Origin: an uncultured Bacteroides sp.
GTDB taxonomy: Bacteria; Bacteroidota; Bacteroidia; Bacteroidales; Bacteroidaceae
Length of the DNA: 64,000 nt
Direction of reading: 5' to 3'
NCBI GenBank assembly: GCA_937890825.1
Contig: CALADS010000038.1
Location: forward strand, 62,001-126,000
Shown: in pieces, positions 44,880 to 53,670 of the stretch
How positions within the stretch are numbered: the stretch's first letter is position 1
How the letters are laid out: each line of letters starts with the position of its first letter
Position numbers and translations under genes: made by a program
Notes under the pieces: generated by a model
Database searches by the model: none
What the model was told of the DNA's origin: nothing
What the model saw: only the letters and a program-made list of their open reading frames with translations

Positions 44880-45758
44880 ATGGAACGTAAAAACATACGC
44901 GATATAGATATTACCCTCATTCAGCATTTGCCGAGAATTGATTTTATCGGTAATGATTTCGCTATCTTTGATAATATAAGAGATATTCCTTTCACTTCTT
45001 ATCCCACACGGCTGAATGCAGCTTGCTTTATCGTCTGTCTGCAGGGAGAAAGCAAGTTGAATATCAGTTTGCAGGAGTGCTACATTGCCAAGAATACCAT
45101 GGCTGTTATTCTGCCCGACCAAATAGTTCAGCAACTGGAACGTTCGGATGATTTTTCCGGTTTGTTTATAGCTGTGGCCAAGGATTTTATGGACGATGTG
45201 ATTCCTACCTTGCAGAAGTTATTTCCTTTGTTTTTCCGTATCAAGGAGTCACCTTGTGTACAAATAACCGATGAGGAACTAGAATCATTCCGGGAATACC
45301 ATTCTTTTTTGTGGAAAAAGGTGAAACTGAAAGACAGTCAGTTTCGTAAAGAGATAACCAAGGGCTTGCTACTGTCTTTATTTTATGAGATTTATACCAT
45401 TTATCAAGGACATACTTTGACGGAAATTCGTCCGAAAAGCAGAAAAGAGGATTTGTTTGAACGGTTTATCCGGGCTGTCACTGCAGATTTTAAGTCGGAA
45501 CGTAGTGTGACGTATTATGCCGATAAACTGTTCTTAACTCCCAAACATCTGTCTACAGCTGTTAAGGAAGTGAGTGGAAAGACAGCTAGTGAATGGATAG
45601 ACGGCCTGGTGCTGTTAGAGGCAAAGGCATTGCTGAAGTCATCAGAAATGAGTATTCAGGAAATATCCGATGAACTGCATTTTGCGAATCAGTCTTTTTT
45701 TGGCAAGTATTTTAAACACCATACGGGGGTGTCACCCAAAGAATACCGTAGGCTGTAA
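44880..45758 (+). CDS. AraC-family transcriptional regulator
   Basis: A 292-residue regulator. The N-terminal 170 residues form a cupin-like sensor domain (FIVCLQGESKLNISLQE, AVILPDQIVQQL). The C-terminal 100 residues contain the double HTH: the first helix pair is YYADKLFLTPKHLSTAVKEVSG, and the second is SIQEISDELHFANQSFFGKYFKHHTGVSPKEYRR. It is transcribed from a consensus promoter (TTTG-N20-TATATTTG) embedded in a 16-bp inverted repeat, which suggests autoregulation. The probable target is the neighbouring TonB receptor unit; the ligand is unknown. Confidence 0.9.
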   Translation: MERKNIRDIDITLIQHLPRIDFIGNDFAIFDNIRDIPFTSYPTRLNAACFIVCLQGESKLNISLQECYIAKNTMAVILPDQIVQQLERSDDFSGLFIAVAKDFMDDVIPTLQKLFPLFFRIKESPCVQITDEELESFREYHSFLWKKVKLKDSQFRKEITKGLLLSLFYEIYTIYQGHTLTEIRPKSRKEDLFERFIRAVTADFKSERSVTYYADKLFLTPKHLSTAVKEVSGKTASEWIDGLVLLEAKALLKSSEMSIQEISDELHFANQSFFGKYFKHHTGVSPKEYRRL

Positions 45759-45962
45759 GAAAGTGTATGTGTTTTATTCGGAAAATATTATATTTAGTTT
45801 TCTCTGAATTTATCTTCGGTTGTTTTCTGCCCTGATTCTCGTAACATAGTCTGTTATGCTTTCCTATATATCACAGAAAATGTTAATAATATACTCAGCG
45901 AAAGCAGGTGTACTATTTAAAAACGGCTTCTAAGAGGGTGATACCGTATGTATAAGTGTGCG

Positions 45963-46547
45963 TTAAAGGTTTCCTGCCCGTACGCGGCTTAAGGTTTCCG
46001 GAGTCATCAGCAAATAAGAAGCGATGTGTGAAAGTGGGGCGCGCTTTATGATTTCCGGATGTACTTTCATCAGTCTGCTATAACGTTCATGAGCTGTTTC
46101 AAATCGCCAAGAGTCGGCTTTTATCTGTGATACGATTAATGAAAACTCCAATACCTTTCTATAGAACATGTTTATTTCCCACGATGTTTCGGTAAGTAAC
46201 ATTAGTTTGGCGAAAGGCAGTAGATATACCACTCCTTCTTCAAGTGCTTCGATGATGATACGGCTGGGCTCTTTTTTTAAAATGCTTTCAATACACATGG
46301 TAATGCAATTCTCATAGGAAAAATGTTCGGTGACATCTTTTCCATTCTTATAATAGTATTGTCTGAGCATTCCTTTACCCACAATGACAATGTATTGGCT
46401 GATTTGCCCTTCTTCCAGAAGAATTTCTCCTTTGCATACTTCTTTACGTATTAGAATACTCTCCAATAGTTTTCTGCCTTCCGGTCGCATGCTAGGGTAG
46501 CGTGAGTTGACTGTGGCATTAACGGTAGTGTGTAAAAGTTCATCCAT
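45963..46547 (-). CDS. Crp/Fnr-family transcriptional regulator
   Basis: A 194-residue protein. A cyclic-nucleotide-binding-like beta roll (about 20-115: RKEVCKGEILLEEGQISQYIVIVGKGMLRQYYYKNGK) is followed by a dimerisation helix and a short C-terminal HTH (PLSHIASYLLMTPETLSRVRAGNL). There are no N-terminal cysteines for an Fe-S cluster, so it is not an Fnr-type oxygen sensor. The residues that bind cAMP in Crp are not evident. The promoter (46578-46608) matches consensus exactly. Target unknown. Confidence 0.88.
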   Translation of the reverse strand: MDELLHTTVNATVNSRYPSMRPEGRKLLESILIRKEVCKGEILLEEGQISQYIVIVGKGMLRQYYYKNGKDVTEHFSYENCITMCIESILKKEPSRIIIEALEEGVVYLLPFAKLMLLTETSWEINMFYRKVLEFSLIVSQIKADSWRFETAHERYSRLMKVHPEIIKRAPLSHIASYLLMTPETLSRVRAGNL

Positions 46548-46577
46548 ACGGTCAAGTCTTTATTTGTTTTTCAACTG

Positions 46578-46608
46578 CAAATGTACGATATTTCTCTATT
46601 ATCTCAAA
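46578..46608 (-). promoter_or_regulatory. promoter of the Crp-like gene
   Basis: On the minus strand TTTG (46605-46608), 19-nt spacer, TACATTTG (46578-46585); the ATG is at 46547. Confidence 0.75.
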
Positions 46609-46720
46609 ATGTATAAAATAAAACAGGTTTCGAGCATTGTTTTTCATTTCTATTATCTTTTGAATATGAGTAGATTAACTCTAGGAAGCGATTTTTTTTA
46701 TAAAAAATATGCGTAAAAGG

Positions 46721-46751
46721 TTTGCAGATTAAAAATAAACGCTTACCTTTG
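46721..46751 (+). promoter_or_regulatory. promoter of the tRNA cluster
   Basis: TTTG (46721-46724), 19-nt spacer, TACCTTTG (46744-46751), an exact consensus. It starts a transcript carrying three tRNAs. Confidence 0.85.
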
Positions 46752-46786
46752 CACCGCATTTGAGAAACAATGCAGGTTAAATCAAA

Positions 46787-46873
46787 GGAAGTTTGGGTGA
46801 GTGGCTGAAACCACCAGTTTGCTAAACTGACGTACGGGTAACCGTACCGGGGGTTCGAATCCCCCAGCTTCCG
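46787..46873 (+). tRNA. tRNA-Ser (anticodon GCU)
   Basis: An 87-nt class II tRNA. The acceptor stem GGAAGTT pairs with AGCTTCC, the discriminator is G, the anticodon loop reads TTTGCTAAA (anticodon GCT), a long variable arm (TACGGGTAACCGTA) is typical of serine tRNAs, and the T-loop is GTTCGAATC. CCA is not encoded. Confidence 0.95.
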
Positions 46874-46882
46874 CAACCAAAT

Positions 46883-46955
46883 GCACTCTTAGCTCAGTTG
46901 GTAGAGCAACTGACTCTTAATCAGTGGGTCCAGGGTTCGAATCCCTGAGGGTGTA
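46883..46955 (+). tRNA. tRNA-Lys (anticodon CUU)
   Basis: 73 nt. The acceptor stem GCACTCT/AGGGTGT opens with a G-U pair, the discriminator is A, the anticodon stem ACTGA/TCAGT holds the loop CTCTTAA (anticodon CTT), and the T-loop is GTTCGAATC. CCA is not encoded. Confidence 0.95.
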
Positions 46956-46960
46956 CATTT

Positions 46961-47032
46961 GGTGGATTCGTCTAACGGTTAGGACACATGCCTCTCACGC
47001 ATGCAATACGAGTTCGATTCTCGTATCCACTA
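46961..47032 (+). tRNA. tRNA-Glu (anticodon CUC)
   Basis: 72 nt. The acceptor stem GGTGGAT/ATCCACT has a G-U first pair, the discriminator is A, the anticodon stem CATGC/GCATG encloses CTCTCAC (anticodon CTC), and the T-arm is ACGAGTTCGATTCTCGT. CCA is not encoded. Confidence 0.94.
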
Positions 47033-47042
47033 CAGATATTTT

Positions 47043-47077
47043 AAGCGGTTAACAGCATAGTTAACCGCTTTTTTTTT
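47043..47077 (+). terminator. terminator of the tRNA operon
   Basis: AAGCGGTTAAC (47043-47053) pairs with GTTAACCGCTT (47060-47070), loop AGCATA, then seven more Ts. Confidence 0.9.
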
Positions 47078-47109
47078 GAACTTTATTTACTTCTGTCAAA
47101 GATAAAACT

Positions 47110-47117
47110 TATCTTTG
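47110..47117 (+). promoter_or_regulatory. -7 box abutting the annotated transporter ATG
   Basis: TATCTTTG is an exact -7 box that ends one base before the ATG at 47119. A transcript from it would begin inside that reading frame, which favours the TTG start at 47149. No TTTG is present at the usual -33 distance. Confidence 0.5.
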
Positions 47118-47148
47118 CATGAAAGAATCATTTAAAATTTGTATTGCA

Positions 47149-48813
47149 TTGGATTGGCTATATAGTTTGTTTGTGGAGCATTCTGCCTTACAGGCAGTCG
47201 TGGTGTTGTCGTTGATTTCTGCTATAGGATTGGTTTTGGGAAAGATACGAGTAGCTGGTGTATCTCTAGGAGTAACTTTTGTGTTCTTTATGGGAATTTT
47301 GGCCGGACACCTGGGTTTGTCTATTGATGAGGAAATGCTGAATTATGCAGAGAGTTTTGGATTGGTTATTTTTGTGTATGCTTTGGGGTTGCAGGTAGGT
47401 CCCGGTTTTTTCAGTTCTTTCAGGAAAGGTGGAGTACAATTAAATATGTTGGCTTTGGCTGTAATTTTGGTGGGTACTGCACTGGCTGTACTAGTTAGCT
47501 ATTTATGTGGCATTTCTTTGCCAGATGTAGTGGGGATTCTTTGTGGCGCTACTACAAATACGCCTGCATTAGGAGCAGCTCAACAAACCTTGAAGCAGTT
47601 AGGGATGGCTACCAGCACTCCAGCTTTAGGATGTGCAGTGTCGTATCCATTAGGTGTGGTAGGCGTTATTTTGGCTTTATTATTGATTCGTAAGATCTTG
47701 GTACGTCCTGCCGATTTAGAATTAAAACAGGGCGAGGATGAAAACCGTACCTTCATAGCTGCTTTTCAGGTGCATAATCCGGCAGTGTTCCAGAAAAATA
47801 TTCGTGAGATTGGTATCTTGAGCGGACCTACCAAGTTTGTTATTTCCAGGCTTTGGCGAAATGGCAAGGTGAGTATTCCTACGTCTGAAACCATTATTTG
47901 TGAAGGAGATCGTTTGCTGGTTGTTTCTTCAGAAAAAGATGCGCCTGCCTTGACCGTATTGTTTGGTGAACAGGAACATACGGATTGGAATAAGGAGGAT
48001 ATTGATTGGAATGCAATCGATAGTCAACTGATTTCGCAGCGTATTTTAGTTACCCGTCCGGAGTTGAACGGCAAGAAACTAGGTTCTTTGCATTTGCGGA
48101 ATCATTATGGTATCAATATTAGCCGTGTGTACCGTAGTGGTGTACAATTGTTGGCCACAGCAGAACTTACTTTACAGTTGGGTGACCGTTTGACTGTGGT
48201 AGGTGAAGCGCCGGCTGTGCATAATGTAGAAAAGGTATTGGGTAATGCTGTGAAGAGTTTAAAGGAACCTAATTTGGTGGCTGTATTTGTGGGTATTGTT
48301 TTCGGGCTCATTCTAGGCGCCGTGCCTATCAGTCTGCCGGGAATCAGTGCCCCTGTCAAGTTAGGTTTGGCAGGGGGCCCTATTGTGGTAGGCATTTTGA
48401 TTGGTACGTTCGGTCCGCGTATGCATATGGTGACGTATACTACTCGTAGCGCTAATTTAATGCTTCGTGCCCTAGGACTTTCTATGTATTTGGCTTGCCT
48501 GGGATTGGATGCCGGTGCGCATTTCTTCGAAACGGTTTTTCGGCCTGAGGGGCTGTTATGGATTGCTGTCGGCTTTTTTCTGACAGTGATGCCGGTGCTG
48601 ATTGTAGGAGCTGTCGCTTTCCGCTGGATGAAGGTAGATTTTGGATCGGTAGCCGGAATGTTGTGTGGAAGTATGGCCAATCCTATGGCTTTGAACTATG
48701 CCAATGATACCTTGCCTGGCGACCATCCTTCCGTGGCCTATGCTACGGTTTATCCGCTCAGTATGTTTCTGAGGGTTATTATAGCACAGTTGTTGCTGAT
48801 GTTTTTATTGTAA
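47149..48813 (+). CDS. AAE-type (YidE/YbjL) antiporter with RCK_C domains
   Basis: A protein of about 554 residues in the aspartate:alanine exchanger family. The N-terminal membrane half has LISAIGLVLGKIRV and the family motif GATTNTPALGAAQQ. Two cytoplasmic TrkA_C-like domains occupy the middle (about 205-370: GPTKFVISRLWRNG, LGDRLTVVGEA), and the second membrane half has VAGMLCGSMANPMALNYA. It probably exchanges amino acids or other carboxylates. I prefer the TTG at 47149 (giving DWLYSLFVEHSALQAVVVL) because the -7 box ends just before the ATG at 47119; the longer form remains possible. fbp follows directly. Confidence 0.85.
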   Translation: MDWLYSLFVEHSALQAVVVLSLISAIGLVLGKIRVAGVSLGVTFVFFMGILAGHLGLSIDEEMLNYAESFGLVIFVYALGLQVGPGFFSSFRKGGVQLNMLALAVILVGTALAVLVSYLCGISLPDVVGILCGATTNTPALGAAQQTLKQLGMATSTPALGCAVSYPLGVVGVILALLLIRKILVRPADLELKQGEDENRTFIAAFQVHNPAVFQKNIREIGILSGPTKFVISRLWRNGKVSIPTSETIICEGDRLLVVSSEKDAPALTVLFGEQEHTDWNKEDIDWNAIDSQLISQRILVTRPELNGKKLGSLHLRNHYGINISRVYRSGVQLLATAELTLQLGDRLTVVGEAPAVHNVEKVLGNAVKSLKEPNLVAVFVGIVFGLILGAVPISLPGISAPVKLGLAGGPIVVGILIGTFGPRMHMVTYTTRSANLMLRALGLSMYLACLGLDAGAHFFETVFRPEGLLWIAVGFFLTVMPVLIVGAVAFRWMKVDFGSVAGMLCGSMANPMALNYANDTLPGDHPSVAYATVYPLSMFLRVIIAQLLLMFLL

Positions 48814-48839
48814 GCATGTTACACGAAAAAAATAATATT

Positions 48840-50825
48840 ATGGGAACGATTACTCCGGAAAGTATTGTAAGTGATCTGCGTTATTTGCAGTTGTTGTCAC
48901 GTAGTTTTCCGACTATTGCTGATGCCAGTACAGAAATCATCAATCTGGAGGCTATCTTGAATTTGCCAAAAGGTACAGAACATTTTCTTACGGATATTCA
49001 TGGCGAATACGAAGCTTTTCAGCATGTGCTGAAGAATGGTTCGGGGGCTGTAAAGAGGAAGGTGAATGAAATTTTCGGGCATACTTTGCGCGAAAGTGAA
49101 AAAAAAGAATTATGTACTTTAATTTATTATCCGGAAGAGAAATTGCAACTGATTAAAGATGTTGAAACTGATCTGGATGACTGGTATCTCATTACACTGA
49201 ATCAGTTGGTGAAGGTTTGTCAGAATGTATCTTCTAAATACACACGTTCTAAAGTTCGTAAGTCGTTGCCGCAGGAGTTTTCTTATATCATTCAGGAATT
49301 GCTGCATGAATCTACGATAGAGCCCAATAAGCATGCCTATATCAACGTAATTATTTCTACGATTATCACTACTAAAAGGGCCGACGATTTCATCGTAGCC
49401 ATGTGTAATTTGATACAGAGACTTACTATTGATTCTTTGCATATAGTAGGGGATATCTATGACCGTGGTCCGGGTGCACATATTATTATGGATACTTTGT
49501 GCGATTATCATAACTTTGATATTCAATGGGGTAATCATGATATTCTTTGGATGGGTGCAGCTTCTGGTAACGATGCTTGTATAGCTAATGTGATTCGTAT
49601 GTGTATGCGTTATGCTAATCTGGCTACTTTAGAAGATGGATATGGTATTAATTTGTTACCACTGGCTACCTTTGCTATGGATATTTATGGTGATGATCCC
49701 TGTAGTATCTTCGCACCTAAAATGAATTTTGCCGATTCGGAATATAATGAAAAGACGCTGCGCCTTATTACACAAATGCATAAGGCTATTACAATTATTC
49801 AGTTTAAACTGGAAGCTGAAATCATCAGTCGCAGACCTGATTTTGCGATGGAGAATCGCAAATTATTGCATCTGATTGATTTTAAGCGTGGGGTGTTTGT
49901 GTATGAGGGTCAGGAGTATCCGTTACGTGATACGAATCTGCCTACCATTAATCCGGACGATCCTTATCGATTGACTGATGAGGAACGTGAATTAGTAGAG
50001 AAGATTCATGCTTCCTTTATGAACAGTGAAAAGTTGAAGAAGCATATGCGGTGTCTGTTTACTTACGGTGGAATGTATTTGGTATGTAATAGTAACTTGC
50101 TTTATCATGCTTCGGTTCCATTGAATGAGGATGGTAGCTTTAAGCATGTTCGTATAGGGAAAAAGGAATATTGGGGCCGTAAATTGTTGTTGAAGACAGA
50201 TCAACTTATTCGTACTGCTTATTTTGATGAAGACGGTGAAGAAAAACGTTTTGCATTGGATTACGTATGGTATATGTGGTGTGGTCCGAATGCTCCTTCG
50301 TTCGATAAAGATAAAATGGCTACTTTTGAACGTTATTTTATAGCAGACAAGGAGTTGCATAAAGAGACGAAAGGGGCTTACTATAGCTTGAGAAATCAAG
50401 CGGAGATTTGCAACAATATTTTAAAGGAATTTGGAGTGGAATCGGGTTCACATTCCCATATCATTAATGGGCATGTGCCAGTAAAAACCATCAAGGGAGA
50501 GAAACCTATAAAGGCTAATGGTAAGCTGCTTGTGATTGATGGAGGTTTTTCAAAGGCGTATCAGCCGGAAACCGGAATTGCCGGATATACCTTGGTATAT
50601 CATTCTCATGGCTTGCAATTAGTACAACATGAACCTTTCCAAAGTAGGCAGAAAGCTATTGAGGAAGGATTGGATATTAAATCTACTACATTTGTCATAG
50701 AGTTTAATTCTCAGCGTATGATGGTGAAAGATACGGATAAGGGCAGAGTGTTGGTTACACAAATTGAAGATTTGGAAAAATTGTTGGTGGCCTACCGTAC
50801 AGGCTTTATAAAGGAAAAAGAATAA
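48840..50825 (+). CDS. fbp: fructose-1,6-bisphosphatase class III
   Basis: A protein of about 661 residues, the large Firmicutes/Bacteroidetes-type enzyme. Metallophosphatase motifs are LTDIHGEYEAF, VGDIYDRGPGAH, IQWGNHDILWMGA and HIINGHVPV; YLQLLSRSFPTIADAS is typical of the N-terminus. It hydrolyses fructose-1,6-bisphosphate in gluconeogenesis. I chose the ATG at 48840 (GTITPESIVSDLR); an in-frame ATG at 48816, two bases after the transporter stop, is also possible. It is probably co-transcribed with the transporter. The class II aldolase encoded at 59682 acts at the neighbouring step. Confidence 0.93.
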   Translation: MGTITPESIVSDLRYLQLLSRSFPTIADASTEIINLEAILNLPKGTEHFLTDIHGEYEAFQHVLKNGSGAVKRKVNEIFGHTLRESEKKELCTLIYYPEEKLQLIKDVETDLDDWYLITLNQLVKVCQNVSSKYTRSKVRKSLPQEFSYIIQELLHESTIEPNKHAYINVIISTIITTKRADDFIVAMCNLIQRLTIDSLHIVGDIYDRGPGAHIIMDTLCDYHNFDIQWGNHDILWMGAASGNDACIANVIRMCMRYANLATLEDGYGINLLPLATFAMDIYGDDPCSIFAPKMNFADSEYNEKTLRLITQMHKAITIIQFKLEAEIISRRPDFAMENRKLLHLIDFKRGVFVYEGQEYPLRDTNLPTINPDDPYRLTDEERELVEKIHASFMNSEKLKKHMRCLFTYGGMYLVCNSNLLYHASVPLNEDGSFKHVRIGKKEYWGRKLLLKTDQLIRTAYFDEDGEEKRFALDYVWYMWCGPNAPSFDKDKMATFERYFIADKELHKETKGAYYSLRNQAEICNNILKEFGVESGSHSHIINGHVPVKTIKGEKPIKANGKLLVIDGGFSKAYQPETGIAGYTLVYHSHGLQLVQHEPFQSRQKAIEEGLDIKSTTFVIEFNSQRMMVKDTDKGRVLVTQIEDLEKLLVAYRTGFIKEKE

Positions 50826-50844
50826 ATCATTTTTTATGATGTAT

Positions 50845-50906
50845 AAACAGCAGACGTGTCGTGGCTGTAGATAATGCAATCTACAGCCACGACACGTCTG
50901 CTGTTT
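50845..50906. terminator. perfect 28-bp palindrome, convergent gene ends
   Basis: The arms 50845-50872 and 50879-50906 (starting AAACAGCAGACGTGTCGTGG) are perfect complements with a 6-nt loop. It lies 19 nt after the fbp stop and 36 nt before the stop of the convergent repeat-protein gene. There is no immediate T-run. Confidence 0.75.
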
Positions 50907-50942
50907 GCTTAAAAAATAGATAGTTCAGGATGAATAAACAGA

Positions 50943-52076
50943 TTAGAGCTTATAAATCACTACTCCTGCTTCAATAATAGGTTTGTGTTGATAGGGAGAT
51001 GATTTTTGGTAGATTCGTTCGTGAGAATATCCGCCAGAAATGAAATATCCTATTTGTGTATTGGCACGCCATTCCAGGTTAAGACGGGCTTGCAAGGCAT
51101 AAAAACGGGCAGGGTGATTCTGCCGTTTGTTCTTGAAAGTCTCAATATGTTGGTATCCCATATCTCCACTGAAGAATAATTTCTTATAAAGAGGTATTTC
51201 CATACCAGCACGATAGAAGAGAGAACCTGAGAATTTATCATCGAAATCCAGATAAGGACTTCCTGTTCCTAGAATAGTATAGAATAGTTCGTTCTTAAAG
51301 CGGACAGCCAGATTGATTTTGGCTCGGCTGCCTCCATAAGCCATCAGTTGGATGTGTGTATTTTTGTTAGCGTTTACCAAACCGAGCTGAATCCCATCGA
51401 ATTGCTCCTGATAGTAATTTACCAGACCGACTTGTACGCCTTTCCCTTTTACTGTTACATTGACAGGAGCTAGTTGTGCTCCTCTGCTTTGTGTGCTTAT
51501 ATTCATGATGCCAGACAGTTGTATACCGTGCATATCATTTCCTGTTACATTGATAAGTCCGCCTATACTTATTCCAGATGAACTTTCGCCAGTAATATTT
51601 CCTATGCCGGCCAATTGTAGTCCAGCAGCCCTCTTTCCTGTAAAATTTATTAGTCCTCCGATTGTTATTCCGTTGGTTGTCAATCCTGTAATATTTGTGA
51701 TGCCGGCAAAACTTATGCCGTTCATATCTAGCCCTTTGATGTTTACTAAACCGGCTAATGATATTCCGTTTGATTGCTCGTTTACTATTTGGGTAATTCC
51801 ACTTACTTGAAGTCCGTTGGCATTTCTTTTCACTTTACTTCCCAGTATATTTAAGCCTATACCGTTGAGCTGATTCATGGTAGAGACCATTCCTAGATTA
51901 AAGACTGTTTGGCCTATGGTGTCGTTCGGCTGAGTGGCAATTTTTTTCCACAAAGAAAGATTGATACCTATGGGACTTGCTGTATTTTGGCAGTGACTAG
52001 TCTGTTGTGAAAACGCTCTTCCTGTAAGGAGCAGGAAGAGCGTGATGCATAAATAAAGCTGGTATGTATAATTCAT
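50943..52076 (-). CDS. repeat-rich surface protein (LA_2272-like)
   Basis: A 377-residue protein with a signal peptide (MNYTYQLYLCITLFLLLTGRAFS). Residues about 70-235 consist of about eight repeats of roughly 21 residues built on NGI-x-(L/I)-(A/G)-G-(L/I)-x-N-(I/V)-(T/K)-G, for example NGISLAGLVNIKGLDM and NGITIGGLINFTGKRA. This resembles the LA_2272 surface-repeat family of unknown function. The remainder (KNELFYTILGTGSPYLDFDD ... FISGGYSHER) looks like outer-membrane beta strands. Together it may be a beta-barrel or solenoid at the cell surface. It lies 11 nt downstream of the sulfatase gene. Confidence 0.75.
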   Translation of the reverse strand: MNYTYQLYLCITLFLLLTGRAFSQQTSHCQNTASPIGINLSLWKKIATQPNDTIGQTVFNLGMVSTMNQLNGIGLNILGSKVKRNANGLQVSGITQIVNEQSNGISLAGLVNIKGLDMNGISFAGITNITGLTTNGITIGGLINFTGKRAAGLQLAGIGNITGESSSGISIGGLINVTGNDMHGIQLSGIMNISTQSRGAQLAPVNVTVKGKGVQVGLVNYYQEQFDGIQLGLVNANKNTHIQLMAYGGSRAKINLAVRFKNELFYTILGTGSPYLDFDDKFSGSLFYRAGMEIPLYKKLFFSGDMGYQHIETFKNKRQNHPARFYALQARLNLEWRANTQIGYFISGGYSHERIYQKSSPYQHKPIIEAGVVIYKL

Positions 52077-52087
52077 CGAATATAATT

Positions 52088-53599
52088 TTAGTTGTTTACT
52101 TCGTCAGGCCAAGGAGCCAATTCTCCCGTAGCTACCAGGGTAGGACGCTGTGCATTAACAGAGCGTAAATAATTGCCAAGTTTTCGGGCTAGTTTTTTCA
52201 CTAATTTAGGCTCTTCTTGGGCTTTGTCATGCTTTTCGCCTATGTCATCCGGTATATTGAATAATTCTCGTCTACCGTCAGCAAAATAGTATACTAACTT
52301 CCAGTCACCAGAGCGAATAGAACAAGTCGCACCTATGCCTGGTCCTTTCGGACCCCATTTATGCGGATAGTGCCAATAGATATCTCTCTCTTTCATTTTT
52401 CCTTCATCCGTGAGTAGGGGTAGAAAACTTATTCCATCTCTTTCCTGTACCGTTTGGTATTTTTTTACTCCTGCTATTTCTAGAATTGTGGGGAAGAAAT
52501 CTTCTATCATCAGATAATGGTTGCAGCGTGAGTTTGGTTTTACCACGCCAGGCCAGCGCACAATCATAGGCTCGCGTACTCCGCCTTCGTAGGCCGAGCC
52601 TTTACCGCTGTTGAGCGGATAATTCTGTACGTGTAGCTCTCCGGCTCGGGTGTGTGCGGCTAGTCCTCCGTTGTCCGACATGAACAGAATAACTGTGTTG
52701 TCGGCTAATTGTTTGTCATCCAAATATCTCATAATATCTCCCAAACTTTTATCCATACCTTCAATCAGCGTTGCATAGGCTGCTTCTACAGGAGGTAATC
52801 CTTTATCCAGGTATTTCTGATAAAAGCGGTGATCCGGTTGTATCGGTGTATGGATGGCATAGTGTGCCATGTATAGAAAGAAGGGCTTTTCTTTTTCTTG
52901 AGCTTTATCCAAAGCATTCAATGCTTCTATGGTCAGTGCTTCTGTCAAGAAAGTATCAGTACCATGGTATTTTTCCAGTCCTGGAACTGCTGCAGGTTTT
53001 TTCTTTTTACCCGGTAGGTTGCCATAGTTTTCTTCTCCATAGTAGCTACCTGGCTGTCCGGCTGAATGTCCGGCAATGTTGACCTCAAATCCCATGTGGA
53101 TGGGGTCTGCACCGGGAGTTCCTTCAGCTCCAAAATGCGCTTTACCGCAGTGAATCGTCTGGTAGCCATTGTCTTTTAAAAGTTGTGCCAGCGATGTGAC
53201 TTCTGTAGTACGTTCCACACCGGGTTGTTGGCAGATACCGTTCACGTTCCAATCAGGATAGCTCATTACTTCATCGGGGGTTTCGTGCGACTTGTTTTTG
53301 TAATGAGTCCAACTGCTTACCCGGTGTCGGGCAGCATTCATGCCCGTAAACAGACTTACCCGTGTAGGGGTACTGACGCTGCAGGCGTATGCTTGTGTAA
53401 ACATACGTCCTTGTGCTGCCAATAATTCCATATTGGGCGTGTGGTAGGTATCATTATTGGCTGTACGTTGTGTCCAGAAAGGCAAGGAAGTGTCTTGCCA
53501 TCCCATATCGTCTACTAAAAAGAGTATAATGTTGGGGCGTTCTTGCGCCATGCTGCATAAGGGCAGTAAGGCAGCTGATAGAAAAATATGTTTCTTCAT
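52088..53599 (-). CDS. exported serine-type sulfatase
   Basis: A 503-residue arylsulfatase-family (S1) enzyme with signal peptide MKKHIFLSAALLPLCSMA. NIILFLVDDMGWQD supplies the Asp-Asp metal ligands. The formylglycine site reads CSVSTPTR, i.e. S-T-P-T-R, a serine-type site needing an anaerobic sulfatase-maturating enzyme rather than the Cys type. FMSDNGGLAAHT and GGVREPMIVRWPG are further family motifs. It removes sulfate from a glycan or other ester in the periplasm. No SusC/D pair or maturase is adjacent. It lies 11 nt upstream of the repeat protein gene and is probably co-transcribed with it. Confidence 0.92.
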   Translation of the reverse strand: MKKHIFLSAALLPLCSMAQERPNIILFLVDDMGWQDTSLPFWTQRTANNDTYHTPNMELLAAQGRMFTQAYACSVSTPTRVSLFTGMNAARHRVSSWTHYKNKSHETPDEVMSYPDWNVNGICQQPGVERTTEVTSLAQLLKDNGYQTIHCGKAHFGAEGTPGADPIHMGFEVNIAGHSAGQPGSYYGEENYGNLPGKKKKPAAVPGLEKYHGTDTFLTEALTIEALNALDKAQEKEKPFFLYMAHYAIHTPIQPDHRFYQKYLDKGLPPVEAAYATLIEGMDKSLGDIMRYLDDKQLADNTVILFMSDNGGLAAHTRAGELHVQNYPLNSGKGSAYEGGVREPMIVRWPGVVKPNSRCNHYLMIEDFFPTILEIAGVKKYQTVQERDGISFLPLLTDEGKMKERDIYWHYPHKWGPKGPGIGATCSIRSGDWKLVYYFADGRRELFNIPDDIGEKHDKAQEEPKLVKKLARKLGNYLRSVNAQRPTLVATGELAPWPDEVNN

Positions 53600-53670
53600 G
53601 TTGATTTATGATTATAATTTTCCGGCTGAGAACATGAATTATGTATTTCAGCCGGAAAATGGTAGTTTGT

